From assembly GCA_017509255.1 (NCBI GenBank), contig JAFWQA010000003.1, positions 1 through 47,018 of the forward strand: a stretch of DNA of 47,018 nucleotides, given 5' to 3'. How positions within the stretch are numbered: position 1 is the stretch's first letter; each line of letters starts with the position of its first letter. The notes below the pieces were generated by a model. That model did not search any database, was not told where the DNA came from, and saw nothing but the letters and a program-made list of their open reading frames with translations. Below are positions 42,161 to 47,018 of this stretch, in pieces. Source of the stretch: Clostridia bacterium. Lineage in GTDB: Bacteria; Bacillota; Clostridia; Christensenellales; Aristaeellaceae. The position numbers and the translations under genes were made by a program.

Positions 42161-43381
42161 ATGCTTAATTCGATAGAGCTGTTTGCAGGTTGTGGCGGGT
42201 TGCTTGATGGCTTCGAGCAATCCGGGCATTACAATTTGCTCGCGGCTGTCGAGTGGGAAGAAGCACCGTGCGAGAATCTGCGTCATCGTTTGAAAGACAA
42301 GTGGAACATGGAAGATGCAGATAATCGTGTGCTTCGTTTTGACATTCAACGTACAGAAGAACTAATTCAGGGTTGGAAAGATGACCCGGAATACGGATCT
42401 GGGCTTGGGCTTGATAATCTCATTCAAGGGAAGCGTGTTGATGTTATTGCAGGCGGGCCACCCTGTCAGGCCTATTCTATAGCCGGACGTGTCCGTGACG
42501 AAAATGGCATGAGAGACGATTATCGCAACTATTTGTTTGAGAGTTACCTGAAAGTTGTGAACCATTATCGACCCAAAGCTTTTCTGTTTGAGAATGTGCC
42601 GGGTATTCTGACCGCGAAGCCGGGCAACGGAGAACGATTAATAATTGATATTATTCATGAAGAGTTTGAGAAAGCAGGATATTGTGTTCTGTCAGATTTG
42701 TCAAAAGCGGTAGTTGATATGACGGAATATGGTGTTCCTCAAAACAGGAGCAGGATCATCATTGTTGGCCTTTCTCGTGATGAATATGGTGATAGATGTG
42801 AAGAAATGCTTGAATGCTATTATAAGAAGCATTTAGCATCTTATAAAGTGGAAAAGAAAGCAACTGTCCGGCAAGCAATTGGAGATCTGCCAGGGCTTTA
42901 TCCCCTGGGGAAGACAGAAAAGTACAACGGAAAAAGCATCTCACATAGTCTTCCCGATCCATGGGTAGATAACCATGTTGCCAGGTGGCAATCCGATAGA
43001 GATATTAAGATTTTCAGAATGTTGGAGGAAGATGTTCAGTCTGGCCAGAATAAGTATGTATCCATTGAAGCGCTGAAAAGGCTTTATACAGAAATGACCG
43101 GAAAGACATCAAACGTACATAAATATCATGTTATCAGATGGGATGAACCAAGCAACCTGATTCCGGCTCACTTGTATAAAGATGGTCTCAGGCATATCCA
43201 TCCTGACCCTAAACAAGCTCGTAGCATAACGGTGAGAGAAGCAGCTCGTTTACAAACTTTCCCTGATGATTACGTCTTTTACGGCAGTAATGTTGTAACA
43301 TTTAAAATGATTGGCAATGCTGTTCCCCCTTTGTTTGCAAAGAAAGCCGCATTAGCATTGAGCAAACTGCTGGAAGAATAA
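42161..43381 (+). CDS. DNA (cytosine-5) methyltransferase, second of two
   Basis: 406 residues. Motif I ELFAGCGGLLDGFEQSG, motif IV GGPPCQAYSIAGR with the catalytic Cys (about residue 101), motif VI FLFENVPGI, motif VIII YGVPQNRSRIIIVG, ITVREAARLQTFPD, and motif X FKMIGNAVPPLFAKK. It is only distantly similar to its upstream neighbour, so it is not a tandem duplicate. Two different C5 methylases with one nuclease suggest that each protects one strand of a non-palindromic or degenerate site. Confidence 0.96.
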   Translation: MLNSIELFAGCGGLLDGFEQSGHYNLLAAVEWEEAPCENLRHRLKDKWNMEDADNRVLRFDIQRTEELIQGWKDDPEYGSGLGLDNLIQGKRVDVIAGGPPCQAYSIAGRVRDENGMRDDYRNYLFESYLKVVNHYRPKAFLFENVPGILTAKPGNGERLIIDIIHEEFEKAGYCVLSDLSKAVVDMTEYGVPQNRSRIIIVGLSRDEYGDRCEEMLECYYKKHLASYKVEKKATVRQAIGDLPGLYPLGKTEKYNGKSISHSLPDPWVDNHVARWQSDRDIKIFRMLEEDVQSGQNKYVSIEALKRLYTEMTGKTSNVHKYHVIRWDEPSNLIPAHLYKDGLRHIHPDPKQARSITVREAARLQTFPDDYVFYGSNVVTFKMIGNAVPPLFAKKAALALSKLLEE

Positions 43382-43405
43382 AGCAAAGCGAAAGAGGTGA
43401 TCGAC

Positions 43406-44749
43406 GTGCTGTATTATGACAATTTATATGAGATTGTTTTTCACAGACACGAACACTTCGCATGCGATGAATTCATTGTTATTTCCGGTTATGTTGGGCC
43501 ACAACCGGTGCGCAGAATAAAGGAACTGCCGATAAAATCAACGGTAGTATATGGTATGTATGCAAGCGACGGGATTCATAAAAGCCTGCATGCCTCTTTG
43601 TTGAGAGAAGAAGCAGCGCTTGATAATCTAACGGTTTTGTATTCCACGATGCCTGTGCATACTAAGGCCTACATGTGGCTGCGAAACGGAAAAGTGGTTC
43701 ATTCATTGATTGGATCGGCAAATTTCTCAATGAATGGATTGACAACCCCAAACAAAGAAACACTAGCAGAGACCACTGCCGATACATTCAGACCTTTGGA
43801 GATTTACAGAGATCTTGTTTTTGGACGTAGTATTCCCTGCATCAATGCCACTGTAAGGCAAACAACGAGCCAACAAGAACGCGAAGCCTCCTGGGTTGGT
43901 TATGATCCAAACGTTTGCGAATTACCGTTGTATTTGGAGGAAAATAACGAGCGATACATCCCGCCTGCAAGTGGTATCAATTGGGGCATGGCTAGACTGG
44001 GCGGAAGTCATGTAAACATTAATGACGCGTATATTCCTATTCCGGCAGACAGAGCTGATCATTATCCATTGATGTTCCCTGCAAAGCAAACAGCACCGGT
44101 TAACATGGAGGCTGTATATCGTGAAGGTCATAGACATAATGATACAGTCGAAGTGATATGGGATGATGGAAAAGAAATGACGGTTTTGCTCGAAGGAAGC
44201 CGAGGAAGACTTGATGAATATGGAAATAAAGTATGGTACCCAAAGCAAATCGCATCCAGTCCGAGTAAAGCTGAACTTGGTAAGTATATTCGTTCAAGAT
44301 TAAACATTCCCGAGGGTAAAGCAATTACTTATGACGATTTAATCATGTACGGAAGAGACTCGATTTCTATCTCACTTCAAGGTGAAGGCATTTATTTCTT
44401 TGATTTCTCGCCTCGAAATGCGCTTGATTCAGGCTCCGGCAGAAATTATCCGCCAGTTGTTGTTACAGAACCAGTTAAGTTAATTGCTGAACAAAACAGC
44501 GAATTCTCTCAGGAACAAGTTGATGTTGACAATGAAATTGATGATGAGTCAACTCTGTCAAACAACCCCGCATCACATTCTGTGTTACAAGTACCCGCTT
44601 CTGGTGAACGGGTGGTTCATAAGATATATGGAACTGGTATTGTCAAGCAAGTAAATGATACATATATTGTCGTTTCTTTCGGTGGAACGGAAAAAGAATT
44701 CCAGATCCCGAATGCCTTTGAGTCCGGTTTTTTAAAGAGGCCAGAATAA
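43406..44749 (+). CDS. NgoFVII-like restriction endonuclease (PLD-type)
   Basis: 447 residues from GTG 43406, chosen because AGAGGTGAT sits at optimal distance; GTG 43397 is possible. The half-HKD motif VHTKAYMWL (His85, Lys87) and GSANFSMNG (103-111) mark a phospholipase-D-type nuclease as in RE_NgoFVII and BfiI-like enzymes, which act as dimers without metal. The C-terminal 45 residues (VVHKIYGTGIVKQVNDTYIVVSFGG) resemble the small Tudor-like fold at the ends of UvrD/CarD proteins. Flanked by two C5 methylases and Vsr, so a type II restriction enzyme is by far the best reading. Confidence 0.88.
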   Translation: MLYYDNLYEIVFHRHEHFACDEFIVISGYVGPQPVRRIKELPIKSTVVYGMYASDGIHKSLHASLLREEAALDNLTVLYSTMPVHTKAYMWLRNGKVVHSLIGSANFSMNGLTTPNKETLAETTADTFRPLEIYRDLVFGRSIPCINATVRQTTSQQEREASWVGYDPNVCELPLYLEENNERYIPPASGINWGMARLGGSHVNINDAYIPIPADRADHYPLMFPAKQTAPVNMEAVYREGHRHNDTVEVIWDDGKEMTVLLEGSRGRLDEYGNKVWYPKQIASSPSKAELGKYIRSRLNIPEGKAITYDDLIMYGRDSISISLQGEGIYFFDFSPRNALDSGSGRNYPPVVVTEPVKLIAEQNSEFSQEQVDVDNEIDDESTLSNNPASHSVLQVPASGERVVHKIYGTGIVKQVNDTYIVVSFGGTEKEFQIPNAFESGFLKRPE

Positions 44750-44773
44750 TTGAATTCAGAATAGGAACTAAGA

Positions 44774-45202
44774 ATGGATGTTCATAGCAAAGAGACAAGA
44801 AGCTATAACATGTCGCAGATCAAGGGTACAAACACAAAACCCGAAGAGATTGTAAGGAAATATTTGTTTTCAAAGGGTTTCAGGTACCGCAAAAATGTCA
44901 ATGACTTACCCGGGAAACCCGATATTGTCTTGTCGAAATATCGAACAGTTGTATTTGTTAATGGATGCTTCTGGCATCATCACGAGAATTGCAAATACTT
45001 TGTTTGGCCGCGGAGTAACGCGGAGTTTTGGAAAAAGAAAATTGATGGGAACGTAATGCGAGATTCCATAAACCATGAAAAACTTAAGGCTGCGGGATGG
45101 CGTGTTATAGATGTTTGGGAATGCGAATTAAAAAAGGACAAGCGCGTAACAACCTTGGAATTGTTAATAAAAGCCATATTAGTTCCACCTTCAGTAGGAT
45201 GA
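44774..45202 (+). CDS. vsr: Very short patch repair endonuclease
   Basis: 142 residues, normal for Vsr. SYNMSQIKGTNTKPE at 11-25, then FRYRKNVNDLPGKPDIVLSKYRTVVFVNGCFWHHHENCKYFVWP (about 37-80) carries the catalytic Asp and the zinc-binding Cys/His residues; WRVIDVWECEL closes the fold. Vsr nicks next to T:G mismatches created when 5-methylcytosine deaminates, so it belongs functionally with the two methylases upstream. It begins 24 bases after the nuclease gene. Confidence 0.95.
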   Translation: MDVHSKETRSYNMSQIKGTNTKPEEIVRKYLFSKGFRYRKNVNDLPGKPDIVLSKYRTVVFVNGCFWHHHENCKYFVWPRSNAEFWKKKIDGNVMRDSINHEKLKAAGWRVIDVWECELKKDKRVTTLELLIKAILVPPSVG

Positions 45203-45215
45203 AAGGATTCCATCA

Positions 45216-45644
45216 ATGCCAAAGATTGTTCATAAGCAGAAAGGCCCCTTTGGTGAAACAGTTTATCTGGATGAGAACTTTCGGGTAATCGGTTACGGGC
45301 AGAAGGGCTTGTTCGGGGAAGAAGTGCTCCTGGATAAGGATTTTAAATATGCCGGATCAAAACAGAAGGGTATCCTGGGGGAGGATGTCTATCTGGATAA
45401 GGACTTCCATGTTCAGGGATACGGGCGAAAGAGCCTGGGAGATACGAAGATCTATGTGGACAAAGACGGGCATTATGCCGGTTGGTCCGGTAAAGGATTA
45501 GGTTCAGATCGTATTGGTTTTTTTGATGGAGAGCAAAATAGTGCCACTGAACCTGCGACCAGAAGAAGCATGATCGGTGGGTGGATTTTTCTGGCGATTG
45601 TGCTTGGACTGATTGTCTGGTTTGTGGCATCAATTGTAAAATAG
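45216..45644 (+). CDS. Small repeat protein with C-terminal membrane anchor
   Basis: 142 residues. The first 110 contain four to five repeats of about 24 residues with the pattern KGxxGExVYLDxxFxxxGYGQ, rich in Gly, Asp and aromatic residues and likely a small beta structure. A single hydrophobic helix at about 117-139 ends the protein, so the repeats face the cytoplasm or outside depending on topology (no signal peptide). I do not recognise the family. It follows vsr by 13 bases on the same strand but may be a chromosomal neighbour rather than part of the restriction system. Confidence 0.75.
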   Translation: MPKIVHKQKGPFGETVYLDENFRVIGYGQKGLFGEEVLLDKDFKYAGSKQKGILGEDVYLDKDFHVQGYGRKSLGDTKIYVDKDGHYAGWSGKGLGSDRIGFFDGEQNSATEPATRRSMIGGWIFLAIVLGLIVWFVASIVK

Positions 45645-45654
45645 AGGCTTGAAA

Positions 45655-45969
45655 ATGAAGACGGTAATAGCCATTCGTTCTGGGATTTCAGATACGAGGG
45701 TGTTAAAGAGACCCAAGGATTTGTTTTCTGGTGAGGAGATTGATCGCCTGGATCGCGGACAGTTTGCAGGCATAGGTCGATCAGAGCTTTTTGCTCTGCG
45801 GAGAAAGCTTTCTGATACCTTTGACTGGTTGGATCCTGGAGACTGCGAGATCGGCTCACCGAAAATGTTGGCCTGGGAAAGAAGACTGGATAAGCTAAAC
45901 GATCTGCTGGACGCAGTGGATGAGATCCTGAATCCGGATGAAGAAATTGATGATGAAGAAGACTGGTGA
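45655..45969 (+). CDS. Hypothetical acidic protein
   Basis: 104 residues from ATG 45655 (AGAGG 7 bases upstream; a TTG two codons earlier is less likely). Helical and charged, ending in the acidic run DEEIDDEEDW. Segments such as FAGIGRSELFALRRKLSDTFDWLDPGDCEIG suggest a coiled or helical-bundle protein. No family recognised. Ten bases after the repeat protein, 29 before the small membrane peptide. Confidence 0.7.
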   Translation: MKTVIAIRSGISDTRVLKRPKDLFSGEEIDRLDRGQFAGIGRSELFALRRKLSDTFDWLDPGDCEIGSPKMLAWERRLDKLNDLLDAVDEILNPDEEIDDEEDW

Positions 45970-45998
45970 TAAAGCTTATGATCTACAGAGGCGTCAAA

Positions 45999-46124
45999 AT
46001 GAATGAAAACGAACAAAAGAAAAAAGACCGGCACGACATGCTTAAGGCAATCGGCATTGCCGTTGTCACAATTCTTTTGATAGCCAGTTTTGTTCTCGTA
46101 TTGCGGAGATTCGGTGTTCAGTAA
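45999..46124 (+). CDS. Small single-span membrane protein
   Basis: 41 residues. A charged N-terminus (MNENEQKKKDRHDM) is followed by one hydrophobic helix (IGIAVVTILLIASFVLVL) and a short basic tail. The ATG at 45999 has AGAGG 8 bases upstream; an in-frame ATG at 45978 is less well placed. It ends 14 bases before the convergent exonuclease gene. Function unknown. Confidence 0.6.
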   Translation: MNENEQKKKDRHDMLKAIGIAVVTILLIASFVLVLRRFGVQ

Positions 46125-46137
46125 GTATTTAATTGTA

Positions 46138-46875
46138 TCAAATACTGCATGTACCCTCAATTATCGTGCGAGGTGAACTCATTCCGAAGGAACGAATATA
46201 CCTGCCGATTTTCACACGATCATGCATGTATCTGAGCAGGATTTCCGCACAGGCTCGGCTATCGCTGTCTGCCTGATGATGATCCAAAGAGATCTCATAC
46301 ATGGCGCACATATCGTTCAGTTTATGGCTAACACCTGGCAACTCTGCCCGGCCAATCCGGACCGTGCAGAGATATCGGACGAGATTTTTCCATTGAATAT
46401 CGTATGCCTGAAGGCACTTCTGAAGGACTGTCAGATCAAACGGTGCATTATGCGCTACCAGAATACCGCTGGACAGGATCGGCTCGATCTTCGGCCACAA
46501 TTCCGCGAAGGTTGGGGCTTCTGCGACTTTAGCTGAGTCGATTCCTGTCAGCTGAATATTGAAATAATCGAAGGGCTGTTCCGGGTTCACATAGCTGAAG
46601 AATTCCTGCGTGATCTTATCTTTCTCAATCACGGAAATACCGATGGCGCTCATGCGTTCATTGGCTGCGTTCGGTGTTTCCACATCGAAACAAATATAGC
46701 GCTGATTGGCCGGCATCCGGTCAATCTTTCCGTTTAAGCGTTCAGCCAGCAGCGTATTACGCCGGTTGACAGTCACGTTTTTGACACAGCAGCCAATGGC
46801 TTTTTTCTGGCCGACCAGCACCAGAGCTTTCTTTGCTCTTGTAACGCCGGTGTACAGCAAGTTCCGCTGAAGCAT
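46138..46875 (-). CDS. DEDDh exonuclease (DnaQ-like) joined to a RecD2 C-terminal remnant
   Basis: 245 residues from ATG 46875. Residues 1-48 (LLYTGVTRAKKALVLVG, RRNTLLAERL) match the last segment of RecD2/UvrD_C_2 helicases, including helicase motif VI. Residues 58-230 form a DnaQ-type 3'-5' exonuclease: Asp64 and Glu66 in CFDVETPN, Asp147 in AHNAPFDLTVL, and His200 with Asp205 in HHQADSDSRACAE. The helicase core is missing: sequence above 46875 shows no RecD2 similarity and contains a transcription terminator (46919-46960). It is either a gene fusion left by a deletion, or a DnaQ gene starting at ATG 46716 behind a helicase fragment. Exonuclease activity is likely; the role is unknown. Confidence 0.75.
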   Translation of the reverse strand: MLQRNLLYTGVTRAKKALVLVGQKKAIGCCVKNVTVNRRNTLLAERLNGKIDRMPANQRYICFDVETPNAANERMSAIGISVIEKDKITQEFFSYVNPEQPFDYFNIQLTGIDSAKVAEAPTFAELWPKIEPILSSGILVAHNAPFDLTVLQKCLQAYDIQWKNLVRYLCTVRIGRAELPGVSHKLNDMCAMYEISLDHHQADSDSRACAEILLRYMHDRVKIGRYIRSFGMSSPRTIIEGTCSI

Positions 46876-46918
46876 CGTACATCGCCATAAGTGATTGCTG
46901 CTTAAACCCAAAGATGAC

Positions 46919-46960
46919 GAAAACCCGCAGAGCAGATTGTGATAAGCTCTGCGGGTTTTC
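46919..46960. terminator. Bidirectional terminator hairpin upstream of the exonuclease gene
   Basis: A 15-bp perfect stem GAAAACCCGCAGAGC/GCTCTGCGGGTTTTC (46919-46933 with 46946-46960), with T residues closing the stem on either strand. It probably ends a minus-strand gene whose last codons may lie at 46985-47018. Confidence 0.8.
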
Positions 46961-47018
46961 ACATGACACTCGAAGGGCAATTATTTACCCCGATTTATCC
47001 ATACCGTTCATCTCAAAA

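Noticed and set aside
40661-46980. Genomic island with att sites at tRNA-Ala
   Set aside because: No integrase and no second copy of the tRNA 3' end within the window; only the 5' part is duplicated, on the upstream side.
46985-47018. Last codons of a minus-strand gene (ending MNGMDKSG)
   Set aside because: Only about eleven codons before the window edge; plausible because a terminator follows, but too short to annotate.

Overview
The window looks like chromosomal DNA of a gut- or rumen-type Firmicute (Clostridia; a Christensenellales/Aristaeella-like lineage is my guess, not demonstrated). The reasons are strong GGAGG ribosome binding sites, sigma-A promoters with 17-bp spacers, a SAM-clan riboswitch, ECF sigma/anti-sigma genes, and many BspA-type leucine-rich surface lipoproteins. 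The backbone is GC-rich. Three blocks are visibly AT-richer: a DUF559 cassette (4.2-4.9 kb), a defence island (25.5-34.4 kb) and a restriction-modification block (41-46 kb).

Layout. 1-3.5 kb (minus): phage packaging genes (small terminase, large terminase, portal) followed by the start of a Ser/Thr kinase that runs off the window. 3.6-5.8 kb (plus): LUD-domain protein, DUF559 endonuclease inside a dispersed repeat, and a membrane protein/Xre regulator pair. 5.8-6.5 kb (minus): two phage-type regulators. 6.8-11.9 kb (minus): a three-gene operon with its own promoter and terminator. It encodes a membrane protein with a TrkA-N-like Rossmann fold and a RyR domain, an HD phosphohydrolase with a degenerate RyR-like tail, and a secreted protein. 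11.9-25.4 kb: a surface-protein district with two transglutaminase-like/LRR secreted proteins, an HD hydrolase, two paralogous LRR_5/Ig-like lipoproteins, an internalin-like LRR protein and a further secreted protein. A conserved upstream element of about 83 bp precedes both the HD-lipoprotein operon and the internalin-like gene.

25.5-34.3 kb (minus): candidate anti-phage island. One unit encodes a single 1244-residue protein combining a calcineurin-like phosphoesterase, a STAND-type P-loop NTPase and an HDDC2/YfbR-like HD nucleotidase domain. The other encodes a SIR2-family protein followed by a 718-residue protein with a possible PD-(D/E)XK tail. Both units have closely related promoters and unusually long leaders. 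A GC-rich, host-like pcp gene sits between them.

34.3-40.2 kb (plus): an AAA/DUF4143 ATPase preceded by five iterons with an exact 23-bp period; a SAM-I/IV-variant riboswitch with mutually exclusive terminator and antiterminator, placed before an N-formylglutamate-amidohydrolase-like gene; an ECF sigma/anti-sigma pair; and a CpsB-type PHP phosphatase. 40.2-40.8 kb: a series of tRNA-like remnants ending in an intact tRNA-Ala(CGC). 41-46.1 kb (plus): a seven-gene run with two C5 methyltransferases, an NgoFVII-like nuclease, Vsr, and three small genes. 46.1-47 kb (minus): a DnaQ exonuclease domain joined to a RecD2 C-terminal remnant.

The strongest candidates for something undescribed are the phosphoesterase-STAND-HD protein with its co-regulated SIR2 unit, and the TrkA-N/RyR + HD operon. 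All functions are read from motifs by eye; no search or structure prediction was run.
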